A stretch of 64,000 nucleotides of DNA from Dipteris shenzhenensis. Taxonomy: Eukaryota; Polypodiophyta; Polypodiopsida; Gleicheniales. The stretch lies in NCBI GenBank assembly GCA_047967505.1, contig CM106539.1; one strand, given 5' to 3'. The notes beneath the pieces were generated by a model. That model made no database searches. It was not told the origin of the DNA and was given only the letters and a program-made list of their open reading frames with translations. The translations under genes and the position numbers were made by a program. Below are positions 23,600 to 36,269 of the stretch, one piece after another; within the stretch, counting starts at the first letter, position 1; each line of letters opens with the position of its first letter.

Positions 23600-26571
23600 T
23601 TAAATGATTTGGAACCTTAGCAATAATATAAACTCAAAGCTACACATACTTGTTAGGATACACAATCATGTATATTCATGAGGCTTTTCAAACTTCACAT
23701 CAAAGTGTTCAATGGGTTTTGCTGAGTTTGAATCTACATAAAATTTTATATGACAACAACGTTTCTTGAAAACACTGTTATCCTTTACAAGGCATAAATT
23801 AAAAGATTGATTTTGAAAACAAGTGCCTAATTCCAAGCTCTAGAGTTTGTGCACTAATGCCACGGCATATGTTATTGCACTATTTCACAATTAGAAATGG
23901 CAATGGGTAGTTCTTATTTATCGAGCACAAGAGTAATCTCTAGGATGTGTACTTAAGCATAGTCGATGCATCAATAGCCTACATATATAGTCAATAAGGA
24001 TTTTGGCCAAAGGAGGGCCAAAGCTAGTGGCCTCCAAGTGCCCCAATCTTGAAATCAAGTTAAACTAATTCTTGGACATAGATATAGTCAATAAGGATTT
24101 TGGCCAAAGCAAGTGGCCTCCAAGTGCCCCAATCTAGAAACCAAGTTAAACGAATTCTTGGACATAGATTAAAAGGCAAGATACACTAAGTCTCTCATGG
24201 AAAGGACTTAAAAACACCATATGAAGTATGATAGTCCTTGGATTAGTAAGCAACTCCACTAAATTGGTTGCTAAAACTAGGTCGATACCCTAGCTCCTAA
24301 AATGAAAATTCATGCTAGTCTACTGGCAAAGGAATATGCCAAGACATGGTTGGATAGGATTGACAGGTTACGTTATTTTTAGGAGATCATTCTTTCAAGA
24401 TCACAATCTTGAAGGTGATCGGTCACCAAAATCCATGAGAAAAAAAATGTCTTAAGTCAAATCAAACAAAGAGGCAAACTAAGAAGTGAACCAATTTTTG
24501 GAGAAAGATTTTATGAATGGACACATGGTGCTCTCAATAATCTTTACACTACAAGGACACAAAAACTAGACTATGGATGATTGATAATGTGAAGTTTGAG
24601 GCAAAGTTATAGAAAAGAAATATTAGGAATTAAAAGACTTAGTTTTGGAAGGGCTCTACAAGTGAAAACCAATATCTAAAAGTCACTTTTATATGGGCTT
24701 ATGGGTGAAAAATGGAATCTAAAAGCAAGACAATAGATTTTACTTGAATTGCAATCACAAATGGGAAAGGAATTTGCAAAGAACTCGTGCCTCATGGCTT
24801 GATAGATCAAAACATGTCATATGGTTAATAGTTTTGTAGCTCCATGATAGCTTGAAATAATCCAATGGCAAGAAATGCCATAGAATGAAATATTCTTGGC
24901 AAGGACAACTGTAGGAGTAGATTTTGCATTGGAGTCTAGGTAGACTTGCACTTAGTTCTTAGGCTCTTTGACTTTCTCAAGGAGATCAATGTATCTTTGT
25001 GCATTGCATTTGAGTCTCAACAAGTCACCAAAGGTATGCTAGCCCAGAGAAATAGGGTATGCATATAATATTTGGTTTGGCAAAAATGAATCGAAAACAT
25101 GAAACTGGCAGTATTAAGTGAGAAACTGTCTACACCTTTGCCTACTTGGCATGCTGAAGTGCTAGCTTTATAGATTTATGGATTGATGAGAAGCACAAAT
25201 AGATAAGAGTTTGGGTACATGCCATTGATGCAACAAACTTGGCAAATATCAGCACTCATCCATTTGTGCTCCTTAGTTTTGAATCTCAGCTAATAATCCT
25301 CCATTCGGATCATTTGAAAATATCTTCTTGCATCACCTCGCTTTCTTCTCTTTCTTCAATCCAAATATCAAAGAGAGAAATGTCACCACAATCACACTTC
25401 CAAACACCTAAAACACATAGACATTAACATTTATGAGGATGCCATAGCAATGCTTTCTTGCTCCAACCAATTTGAGGATTGGGAAGAGTAACCATGCCAT
25501 CACAGAAGCCCTAGACTAGTGTGATAAATTTACCAAGCAAGCTCTCCACTAACAAAAATACGGGTGGGCACTTGCAGGCCATAGAAAAATACCAGTGGTA
25601 TAAGCCCAAATATCAAAAGTATAGGGTTATACCACCAATATGTATAGGCTTATACCAGTGGCACAATTATACCACCAACATAATTTGTATATACCAACGG
25701 TATACTTCCCAATTTCTAGGTCACTGCCAAGCACGATGTTATTTCTCACTACTAATGCCAATTGCATAATTGTTCTAGTTAAACGTTGTTTGAAATCCCT
25801 TCCTACAAACCCCTTTGTCCCCACCATGAAACCTACCACACCCATTCTTTCTATTACTATTATTGTCATGTTTTTGTTCATGCCATGTTGCATTTTTCAT
25901 TACCATTATGCACTTGTACACTTGTGTCTCCTTCCATGTTTCACTGCCACTGTGCCTCATTTGCTACCGACCATGTCCATGTTAACTTGACTATCCCAAT
26001 TTGCCAATGCTCATGGAATTTCAAAGCAAAAGTTTATCAAGCTAGTATTTTTAGTTTCATAGTATTCATAGAACATAGTATGCTTATATATTTTTCCTTT
26101 TGAATCTTGAAGTAAAAGATGTAAACCTTAAAATTTTTTTTGCATAAAAGTTTCAAGTCCTAGCAAATGTTTCAAACTTCTATTTTTATTAGGGAATACG
26201 AACTTTCAAAACCATTATTAATGAAAGCATTTATCCATTCTTGTAGCGAACAATCCTAGAATCTATCCTAGATTTTCTGGTCAACATAGATTATAGCCCT
26301 AGAGAACCATTGCAATATATAGACCCAAAAATTACCTATGCCATGCATGTGCCATGCCATCACTTGTCATGTAATCTTGGATTCTGTGGCCAACATAGTT
26401 TGTAGCCCTAGAGAATCAACATAATATGGAGCACCAAAATTGTCTTGTGGCACCTTCATGGGTCTGGGTGGCGGGGCAATTTTTGTTTCTAAATGACTTG
26501 TGAGTGGCACCCTTCTTCAAGTGACTATGGGTAAGCAACCACAGACATAGGCATGTAGATGAATTGGAATT

Positions 26572-26623
<52 letters not shown>

Positions 26624-27280
26624 TTAACTAACACTTGCATCTTGACTTAACAAGGGTTATTTACTATCATGAGCACGTAGTTTCACATCAAAACATGCCC
26701 ATCAGTGAAGAAAAAAGTGCTACAAGTGCAACTCATGTTGATTTAAATTGTCAAAGAGAACACAACCCCACTAGTCACTTGATGATACTAAATAAGCACT
26801 AAACCCACATCCATACATGATGATCATCACAAAATTTTGGATAGCAGTCTTTCGAACCACAATTTCACTATCATAGATCCAAATTCTATAAGGGAATGGG
26901 AGATTGGTGCCTTTTATTTGAGCAGTGTGGTTTGAAAAGAAGCAGTAATGAAGAGGCATCAAGGTTGGTAGATGAGGTCCATAGCTCAGTTACAAGTTTT
27001 AAAACTCATATGCCAAAACCCGATGCTTATATGAAGTGAAGAACAAAACCATATACATACATACATACATATATATACACATATGATGGAGAGGAGGTCT
27101 TATCGGAGAGCAACAAAGAAAGGGAGAACACCAAAATTGTGGGTGCTAACTTACCCAGATCAAGGTAAGCTCTTATTATGTATGTATGGTACAAAGGGGT
27201 ATATACTAGGCCATTGGCCTTTACCCCAACGACCTCCCACTTAAATGCCAATGCACATTTAAGGGAGAAGATGGGCATCC
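23600..27280. other. AT-rich stretch without a recognisable gene, with local repeats
   Basis: No protein family was recognised. It holds a direct repeat of about 84 bp (TATAGTCAATAAGGATTTTG... at 23987-24070 and 24085-24170), several TATACCA/TGGTATA inverted motifs at 25590-25710, a (GA)22 microsatellite at about 26575-26619 and a CATA microsatellite at about 27053-27072. Confidence 0.6.
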
Positions 27281-27285
27281 TAATG

Positions 27286-28327
27286 TCATCTGACACCCAT
27301 CAATACTCTGCAATGTGCAAACCGCTCTGAGGAAAGACTCTTTGTAAGAAGATCTGCAGGGTTCTCATCTGTGTGAACCTTGACAAGCTGGATGTGCTTG
27401 TCCTCAATCACCTCTTTGATGAAGTGATACTTCACATCAATATGCTTTGTCTTCGCATGGAAGACAGGATTCCGTGCCAATTGGATGGCACTTTGACTAT
27501 CATAGGGCAAAACTAGTCGAACCTCTCCTACAATGCTCAAGTCTCCCACTAGACGAGTAAGCCATATAGCTTCCTTGCATGCCTCAGTGGTGGCAACCTA
27601 CTCTGCCTCAATGGTAGACAAAGCCGTACATAGGCTGCAAATGAGAGACCCATGAAACTGCACCTCCAGTGAATGAGAAAACGTATCTTGTAGTAGATCT
27701 CGTGGTGTCTACATTCCCTACAAAATCAGCATTTGCATATCCAACAACAGATGTGTCCTTCCTCCCAAAGAAAATGCACATGTCCTTTGTACCATTCAAG
27801 TATCTCATGATATCTTTCACTGCCTCCCAATGCTTCTTGCCAGGATTTGCCATATACCTACTAATAGCTCCCACTATAAAAGCAATATCTGGACGTGTAG
27901 CAACCATGGCATACATCAAGCTTCCTACTGTGCATGCATAAGGTATCTTTGACATTTCAGCCCGCTCCTCATCTGACTTAGGGTTGTCCGCTTGGCTGAG
28001 TTTCACATATGGAGGCAACGGAGTACTTATGGACTTCCCCCTCTCCATATTGAAATGCTCAAGTACCTTGCTAATGTACTCTTTTTGTAACAAATGAAGG
28101 GGTTTCTTGTTCCTATCCTGAACAATCCTCATGCCAAGTATGTGACTGGCATCACCCAAATCCTTCATGTCAAAGGTCTCATGCAACCTTTTCTTCAAGG
28201 CATCCACATCCAAAGTAGATTTCCCAGCAATAAGCATGTCATCAACATATAAAATCAAAATAAGAAGGCTGCCATCTGATGCCTTCTTTGTGTAGAGGCA
28301 ATGATCTATCTCACTCCATGTTTGCAT
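27286..28327 (-). pseudogene. Copia reverse transcriptase/RNase H remnant (element 2)
   Basis: A 239-codon open frame (28327-27608) carries LILYVDDMLIAG (the YVDD catalytic motif), FDMKDLGDASHILGM, YACTVGSLMYAMVATRPDIA and HWEAVKDIMRYLNGTKD, the standard Copia reverse transcriptase end. RNase H follows after a frame break: SAIQLARNPVFHAKTKHIDV and NPADLLTKSL (27490-27330). The first half of the element is missing, and no LTR was recognised on either side. Confidence 0.9.
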
Positions 28328-28330
28328 GAG

Positions 28331-29280
28331 CTGCGGGCAAAGAAGCGGTAAAAGGATGCATGATGACAGGTGGTCAGGCTAGAGACTACACTGCGACGGT
28401 GTTCAGAATGATAGATTACGTCTAATTATTATAGCAAGAACTAGCACAGTGGTCTCTCCAAGCCAATCGTTAATTTCAATGATCTGCATGGGTGTGTGCC
28501 CGGTGACAAGTAGCAAAACTGCAACAAAAGGCTGCACGATAATAAGTGATCAGGCGACGTAGGCCAAAGACTGCACTGCACAAAGCAGTGTAGAGATGCC
28601 ATGTGTCGAGCTATGCAGTGTTCTGGACAAATAGATTGCATCTCATTATTACACCAGTGCGCCTTCATAATGTCGAAAAAAATTTTGACGAGAGCGCGGG
28701 TCTGCACAAAATTCAAATATTCACCCAAAAGAGCATCGCATCACAGCCCCCAAAATGGCCCCGAAACTAGTTTCACCACGATTGGCTACACCCAAGCTAA
28801 CGTTGACCTAACAATATATTGAATGCAAGACTTGTTCTATAGTCAACTGACAAGGCTAAAGCTAGGGAAGAGCGAAACACAACCACCTTACCAAACATAT
28901 AATTATGAAACTAAGTGTAAAGACTCGATGGTGCAGAAGCCTAGAGCTCCTTGGACTTTGTAGCTTGACACAAACCTTCTTCACCATTGAACCCACACCC
29001 TCTTGACCACCAACAAGACCAAAAGAGAAGGGTGAGTGTTTCCTTTTGTGTAGGGGAAGGTGATAGTCATGGGCCATGGCTTGCTTTGATTTGTTTGCTT
29101 TTGTTATTGATACCTTCGAAAAGGAAGGTACAAACATTCACATGAAGATTCAAGAGTAACCGTGCTGGCTTTGAAAATCGATCCAAAAATTCATAAAATG
29201 AAATTAAGGTGAAGTTTTTTGTAGTAGTAAGGGCATGGACGTACGTACAGCTAGAGAAGCGAATTTATACATTTTGAAAA
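28331..29280. other. No clear gene; diverged direct repeat
   Basis: A segment near 28336-28440 (GGTCAGG...GACTGCACTGCGA...TAATTATTA) recurs in diverged form at 28510-28660. The minus-strand frame at 28862-29137 (91 aa) matches nothing recognised. Confidence 0.4.
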
Positions 29281-29289
29281 ATGCGCCAA

Positions 29290-29855
29290 GTTCTGCTATA
29301 GCTGTATTGTAGAGCATAGCTGAGCAGAGATGCCATAACTAAAGTGGAGAGCATAGCTGAGGGATGAGCTCCCACAGCTAAAGTGGAGAGCATAGGTGGG
29401 CAGTGAGCTGCCAGAACTCAATTGCAGAGCCTAGCCGAGCTGCCATTGCTGAAGTGTTGCTCAGCAGCTAGCTAAGTACAGAGCATAGCTGAGCCGGGAG
29501 CTGCAATAGCTAGATTGCAAAGCATAGCTAAACTGCCATAGCTGGAGTACAGTGCGTAGCTGAGCACTGACTAGCTGCTTTGTAGAGCATCCGATCCCTA
29601 GCTAAAGTGTAGAGCATAGCTGAGCTGCGATAGCCAAAGTGCATAGCATAGCTGAGCAATGAGCTATTTAGCTCCATACATGAAGTGTAGAGTCTAACTG
29701 ACGAGCTGCCATAGCTAATTGCCAAGCAGCAGCGGAGCAGCGAGCTAGCAGTGAGATGCCATAGCTAAAGTACAGAGCATAGCTGAGCTGCCATCAGTGC
29801 CATAGCTAAAGTGCCTTATTAGCTGTGCAGTGAGCTGCCATAGCTCAAAGGTGAG
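29290..29855. repeat. Degenerate tandem array of a ~34-50 bp unit upstream of the PIP1 gene
   Basis: Variants of GAGCTGCCATAGCTAAAGTG and AGAGCATAGCTGAG alternate at least ten times over some 560 bases. Spacing is irregular and units are partly deleted. AGCT and TAGCTA are recurring cores. The array ends about 215 bases before the PIP1 ATG, so it covers the expected promoter-proximal region. Confidence 0.85.
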
Positions 29856-30069
29856 CTGACCCGAACACGACCTTTATCAGTGCTTCCCTTAACTTGGATC
29901 CTCTCGCTCACAATTCATCTGTTTCCAAGACTCAACGTATACCTCTGTGTCTCTCTCTCGTTCTCTTCTTTCTCTCTCTCAACATCTCATCTCTTCCCTT
30001 CTTGTTTTTTATCTCTTCTTAGCGCTGGTTTTTGCACGAACCAATTTCAGCTACCCTTCCTAGCAAACC

Positions 30070-31775
30070 ATGGAGTCCAAAGAAGAAGACGTTAGACTCG
30101 GAGCTAACAAGTTCTCTGAAAAGCAGCCCCTCGGCACCGCTGCTCAGACCAGAGATTACTCAGATGCCTCTCCAGCCCCTTTCTTCGAGCCCTGCGAGTT
30201 CTCCTCCTGGTCCTTCTGGAGAGCTGGCATCGCAGAGTTCGTAGCCACCTTGCTGTTTCTCTATGTTACCATACAAACTGTCATGGGCTTCAAGCACAGC
30301 CCGCCTAGTGCTACAAATCCGTGCCCAGGCGTGGGAATTCAAGGCATCGCGTGGGCTTTCGGTGGCATGATATTTGCGCTAGTGTACTGCACGGCTGGAA
30401 TCTCAGGTCTGCGTGTTGGTTCTTCGTTTCTGTTTTGATTTCTAGCTGGTTTTCCACTTGAATTATAGCATGCAACTCGGTCCTTTCTACCGCTTAGATT
30501 TGAGCTCGAGCTCAAGGTTGCAGCATGCATCTGAAATAGAGAAGAGCGCTGTAGCATGATCCTTTGTATCAAGTGATTTCTGATCTCAGTGGCATGGTTG
30601 ATCCTTGCAGGTGGCCACATAAATCCAGCCGTTACGTTTGGGTTGTTTCTCGCAAGGAAGGTTTCGCTACCTCGAGCTCTCCTCTACATCATAGCTCAAT
30701 GCCTTGGCGCCGTTTGCGGTGCTGCAATCGTGAAGGCATTTCAGAAAGTCGAATACGAAGCTCACGGTGGAGGTGCCAACCAGGTTGCGCACGGTTACAC
30801 GAAGGGCGATGGGCTGGGCGCGGAGATCGTAGGAACGTTTGTGCTGGTCTATACGGTGTTCTCTGCGACAGACGCGAAACGCAACGCTCGAGACTCTTAC
30901 GTTCCGGTAGATCCAACGATGCTTATGCGCATGATTTTTCGTTTGTCGATCTTCAGAATTATGCTCGACACTTCTGAGCATTTTACGGGCTCGAGGACCC
31001 GCTGACTACTTCTAAACTTCTCGCTTCAGATCTTAGCGCCTCTGCCCATCGGCTTCGCAGTCTACCTCGTTCACCTTGCGACCATCCCGATCACGGGCAC
31101 AGGAATCAACCCCGCCCGAAGCTTGGGCGCAGCAGTCGTCTACAACAAGAAACAGGCTTGGGACGATCACGTAAGTGAGATTTTACGCTGCTGCTTCGAG
31201 TCTTTTCTGATCAGACGAACGGACGAGTTTAATTTGCTGTAATCACTGCGTCTACGACTCGATCGATAGGTTCAGAAGTGGGACTGAGAGCCAGCGCGCC
31301 CAAGGCAGTCCTCAGGATAAGTTGTTGCTTGTATAAATATTGTCTTCATTGTTAAATCTGCTCATCACACCAAGAATTTGTAGAGCAATTTTCCGTGGCC
31401 TGAGATCAGCGGTTTGAACCGATCCATGGCATGATCAGTTCGCGTGTAATGCATTGTGCCAGCGCTTGCCTTTAGCCGGATGCTGTCTGTTATTGGCCCA
31501 ATCTGTGCTGTTGATCTTGGCTCACCCTCTTCTGAAATGAGATACTTTCTCAAAATCCTGGGTTGGGAGGGATGTATTGCTGGACTAAGTTACTCTGATC
31601 TTAAATCTTGTGTTGGGAGGGAAAGGATGGTGCACTAAGTTACTCTGATTCTAATGAGCTGCTACGTTTCTGTGCGCAGTGGATCTTCTGGGTCGGTCCC
31701 TTCATAGGAGCAGCCCTTGCCTGCACTTACCATCAGTTGGTGATTCGGGCAATACCATTCAAGAAAAACACTTGA
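30070..31775 (+). CDS. PIP1: Plasma-membrane aquaporin, PIP1 type, 289 aa, four exons
   Basis: Exons 30070-30406, 30611-30906, 31030-31170 and 31680-31775 join in phase (870 bp) with GT-AG introns. The N-terminus ([20 protein letters not shown]) and the short C-terminus ending IPFKKNT are PIP1-type. Six membrane segments and both pore motifs are present ([22 protein letters not shown]), as are the PIP selectivity residues (FGGMIF, LVHLAT, TG-x-NPAR), a loop A cysteine and the loop B serine (ARKVS). PIP1 proteins carry water, and in some cases CO2 or small solutes, across the plasma membrane, often as heteromers with PIP2. One oddity: the loop D histidine, the cytosolic pH gate, is Tyr209 (ARDSYVPIL). 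No stop or frameshift is present. The leader (29940-30025) is CT-rich. Intron 3 is about 510 bases long. Confidence 0.97.
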
Positions 31776-32148
31776 ACACTTCAGAGGATTAAAGACTGAA
31801 ACTCTCCTGGGTCGTCTCTCATATGTTGTGATTGAATTTTAAACAACATACCAGGGTATTAATCTTACATATGTTTTGTATTCCACATCTTGCCTAAATA
31901 TATTGTGTTCAATACATCCTTTTTACCTATTTCAATGGCTCAATCCTTTCAAAAACAGTTTCCGATTTCCTTGCTTTAAAAACGGCATGCACAATAGTTT
32001 CAAATTCCATTTTATAAAAGAAATTCTTTAGACATGTGGATGAGTTTTTCACCGATGGTGGAGCTCAACCTGATGCAAGGAATGAATACATTTATGCTTA
32101 AGCTTGAAATGGAAAACACAAAAGTAGTACTGTTAATGTTCCTATATA
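31776..32148. other. 3' flank of PIP1; nothing further seen
   Basis: This stretch should hold the 3' untranslated region and polyadenylation signals. It is AT-rich, with AATATATTG-like motifs near 31895. No coding signal. Confidence 0.4.
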
Positions 32149-32680
32149 CACTACTACACACGGGTCCTATTCTGATGCTTAAGCACTGACGTTTAGTGTG
32201 CACGGGACATTAATCGTCGGTAACCAAAGCAAGATTCGTTAAGTGTCACTATATAGCGACTTTAGGCAAGTGTCGCTATATAACAATGTTTAAAGAGCGT
32301 TGCTATATAGCGACACTTATTAGACTTGTAAATGGTCGCTATATAGCGACACTTATTAGACTTGTGAATGGTCGCTATATAGCAACACTGAGACAATTTC
32401 CTATAGCGACGTTTTACAGAGAGTGTTTTTTCCCTTACCGACCTTACAAGATAGTTTTTTCCAATGATAAATTCTTTTTCCTTTTCATACATGTTTGATC
32501 CTTTGAGAGAATAAAAGTACAAGAGCATGTACATCAAACCTTTGAAGCTTATCGTTATTTACATCGCGATAAGCATTGGAAAAGAACGGTTGCTATATAA
32601 GTGTCACTGTATAGTGTCATTGGTAAATGTCACTATATAGTGACACTGGTAAACATCGCTATATAGCGACGATTAACAGA
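32149..32680. mobile_element. CACTA-like terminus with GCTATATAGC palindromic subterminal repeats
   Basis: CACTACTACACACGGGTCC at 32149 resembles the end of a plant CACTA (En/Spm) transposon. Behind it the palindrome GTCGCTATATAGCGAC or close variants recur seven or more times (about 32245-32410 and 32585-32670), some in near-identical 35-bp direct repeats (ATAGCGACACTTATTAGACT). Such palindromic subterminal repeats are where CACTA transposases bind. No transposase gene and no convincing second terminus were found, so this is at most one end or a small non-autonomous element. Confidence 0.5.
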
Positions 32681-32699
32681 AGCTTAAAAAAAACATTAG

Positions 32700-34380
32700 T
32701 GGGGCTTAACAAGGTCACAACAAGCCTTGTTTTGCTCCACTAATGTTTTTTATTTAGTAATAACAAAAGAATGTTTTTAAATACCAAATTTCCCTTGTGG
32801 AAAGGGTGATACAAAATCACTCAAATGAACCGAGTGACAGAAGTATATACATGTCGAAGATATACACCATTGTTTGTTACAAAATTACTCTTTCGAAAAG
32901 GGTGATACAAAATCGCTTAAACAAGCCGATATACAAAAGCATATATATGACGAAGTATATGTAAACTACTACTACTACTATCGCTCATCTGAATCGTCAT
33001 CGTCATCCTCGTCCTCGTCTTGCTCATCAAAAAAAAACTTTTTAGTGTAAAAAAGGTCAGTATTTCCGTCGAAAAAGGACCTATGCCTTATAGTGATAGC
33101 AGCATGGGAGTAGGATAACTGATATGTAAAGGCAAGCACATTGAAAGTCAATAAATGTATCAAATAATATGCACATATCCAAGATTATGATATATACATA
33201 AAAACTAATCTCCTAGGCAACATAGTGTAGAATCATAATATATTTTTGCATTACAAACAATACTACATTTGCATACATAGTTTTATTCTTGTATTAATAA
33301 AATATAGACAATAAGTATTTTGAGGATTCCTACGTATTTTATTTGTACAAAGTAATAAGCAATACATATTATTTCACTAATTGATATAGTGTCCATTGTC
33401 TTTGAAATTAGATATTAATAGAAACTTTAATGTTTATGATAAGGGAGACATGTCAATGTCAAAGCTCTTGTATGCAAATTTTTATTTATATTAAGGTTAA
33501 AATGGAGTGAGACTTTCTCGTGGTTGCTTTCTTTTCTCTCACAATATAATGTTCAGTATGCCATATGCAATGCATAATCCAATATTTTGGGATGCTTGGA
33601 TCTTCATAAAAATGTTCTACTTTATATATTCACACATTCTCTACTATATTCTTATTAAGATGTATAATAGATATGAATGAAATTTATCATGTATCTTCAA
33701 AGTATCATATTAGACAATTATAAATAAGAAAATCAAATACTATCTGTATTGTATTAAGAGTGTGATGAAAATGTACTTGTTACTACTAAAATTTTATATT
33801 CTATTTTGATATATTATGATTTGATTTTTGATTTTTAATTAGATATTGTGAGTTGACAATTGCAATTTACATTGTGTGGATGAATAATTAAAAACTTTTA
33901 AAAACTTACATGATTAAGTAAGAAGCATGTACATTGGGAAAAGCATGTTAAAAGTAAGAAGCATGTACATTGGGAAATGGTTTGCCTATCTAAGAAAAGA
34001 ACTTGTCATATTACTATTAATTTAAAAAATTAACTTCTCAAAATCAAATCGAATTGGAATATCAGTTTAACAATTTATATAAAAAGAGAGAGAGAGAGAG
34101 AGAGAGAGTGCATGCATGCGTGCTCATCCTATACAAAGACAACTATTGACAAAGTCAGGTGACTAATGACTTGTCTCATAATTCATTCATAGATCCACAT
34201 AATACCATATAAGAGAGAATTCATGAATTGTGCATGGATTTTTTTTTTACAACATCTATGATATTAAAAGGAATTCAAGATTTTAAAGGTTTGTTAGAAT
34301 AAAAAATATATGTTTTCTTTTGAATAAAAGACATTTAAAATGTCCAAAAGCACATTTTTTGCAACCAGCCTTAAGAGAAC
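32700..34380. other. AT-rich stretch without a gene
   Basis: No coding signal. The acidic minus-strand ending EQDEDEDDDDDSDER (around 32980-33020) is low complexity from GTC/ATC trinucleotides. A (GA)n microsatellite lies at about 34085-34109, followed by GCATGCATGCGTGC. Confidence 0.5.
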
Positions 34381-34489
34381 TAGTCCCTACCGTGTGGTAC
34401 TCCAAACTTACTACACGGTTTATTTTATAAATACCACTTAGCAAATCAATACTACCACAAAGTTTATTATATATGGTACATGGTGAATT

Positions 34490-34691
34490 TATATCTATTA
34501 GAGCTATATATAGCTCACCCTAACTCAACCTAGTCCTCAACTATATATATGCCTATGATCTATGAATAGAATCACTTCCTTGGGAGCAACTCTTGTGTCC
34601 TTCTCTCTCCTCTTTCTCTTCCTCTCAACATGTCCGTCTCTTTCATCTTTCTCTTCCTCTCAACATGGTATCATAGCCTGGCTATGCTCTA
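34490..34691 (+). mobile_element. Copia LTR end with primer binding site (remnant)
   Basis: TGGTATCATAGCCTGG at 34676-34691 matches the initiator-Met tRNA primer site of plant Copia elements (usual TGGTATCAGAGC), directly after an LTR-like end CTCTCAACA (to 34675). A 36-40 bp block (TCTTTCTCTTCCTCTCAACA) is duplicated in tandem just upstream. The LTR start was not located (AT-rich with TATATA near 34510 and 34545). No coding region follows. Confidence 0.55.
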
Positions 34692-35919
34692 GCGTGACTG
34701 TGAGAAGAAAGAAATATGATTTTTGTCAATCTGACAATGCAATCATTCGCAGAATGTTCTTTCGGATCGTTTCAACTACTTGATCGCTAGGTTTTGAGTT
34801 GATATGCAAAAATTATCAAAGATGCATTGTAAATCATCATTGTGATCATGATTGATGAAAACGGCCCGCCATGGCTTGGTCAAAGCATGTGCACCAATTA
34901 TTTTGACTAGCTAGATCACTATAAGAGAGTTATGGTTATTTCTTTTTGCTTCCTACGGTCAATAAACTGGTGGAAGAGTGCCATTGTATCGGAAGATGAA
35001 CACCCATAACCAAAGAGGACTTGATCTAGGAGATGAGGATGGAAAAGGTTCATACTTTTATAGAATCAACAATAATTGAAGCAAAAGCAAAAGCAAAAGC
35101 AATGAAAAATTAGACTTGATGATAAGAAGCTTCCTAATACGGCATCACCCTTGCGCTTTCAGTTTCCACCAGTTGATTACACTATCTTGCACTCAATATT
35201 TGTGTTTCCTTGGATTTAACACACTGACATATCATGCTTTCACGTTCCCACATGGAGCAATAATAGGCTTAATCACATAAAGCAAACTTCTTTAGTTACA
35301 TGACTTCACAAAAATTTAGATGAAGAGGAGGACCAACACTCACCGGTCACTATCCATAAAAATCAAGAGCGCAGGATCGTTGTTGTAAGCGTAGTCAATT
35401 TTCAGGAATCAAGATCTTATCTAATTGATGCCAAGAAGAGTCTCAATCTTGTCTCGTTAAGAGTAAGGTAGCCAATCTACATACTTTTGTAGTGATATTT
35501 ATATACCTTCAACAAACTAGAAAGTTGATTGAAAAATCATTTGGACAAAAGGTTATCTACATATGAAAGTAATTTTTTCTTTCTATTAAGTCATTAGTGA
35601 AAACAAGAGTTTAGCGCTTTAGCACTTTTGGTTTTGCAAAAGTAAAAGCCAATGATGCTTCACATTTATTAGGCTTATTTAGCGCATCCTTTATTGACCA
35701 GCTTATTATTTAATGCATCGCTTGCTGAGTCTTTCTATATGTGCTTTGCTACTCAACATTCATAGAATGTCCTTTAACCAAAGAGCTCTGTCAACATCTA
35801 TACTCGGGTACCCCACAAAACTTGATTATTTTTTAGCGAGACAACGATGTGGTTAATTCCAAGATCACCAACTACTATGACATACATCTATATGTTGGAG
35901 CTTTTCTTTGCCTATTGGT

Positions 35920-36181
35920 TAACAAAATATAAAGAGGGGAGACGAGAAGAGTGGAGATGAGGAGAGAGGGCACAGCTAGAGAGCACACCACAAATGACTA
36001 ACTATACACTAGATTTAGTTGAAAAAATAGAATATATACAAACCCATTTAGGGTTAGGGTTAGGGTAGGGGATCTAACCCTTTCCTTTATAGCACTCTAT
36101 AAGGTTAGTACTATGCACATATGATCACATAATGGTGCTATGCACACATGATCACATGATATTGAGCGTGAACTCTCAACA
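35920..36181 (-). repeat. 3' LTR of Copia element 3
   Basis: Plus-strand sequence runs from TAACAAAATATAAAGAG to CTCTCAACA. The first dinucleotide is TA instead of TG, a point mutation. It includes the telomere-like GGGTTAGGGTTAGGG (about 36051-36068) and ATGATCACAT repeats. Confidence 0.93.
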
Positions 36182-36269
36182 CCTTCCCTCAAGATCAACA
36201 TCATGAAGTAGGCCTTCCCTCAAGATGATGATTCTGGGGAATTGAAGAAGGACTGAGCATTACATTCCA

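Noticed and set aside
32149-35497. Full CACTA element from 32149 to GTAGTG at 35494 with ATA target duplication
   Set aside because: Only six terminal bases are shared, the subterminal palindromes are absent on the right, and a 3-bp duplication is expected by chance too often.
36051-36075. Interstitial telomere
   Set aside because: Only about three GGGTTA units, located inside an LTR and shared by both LTRs, so it belongs to the retrotransposon.
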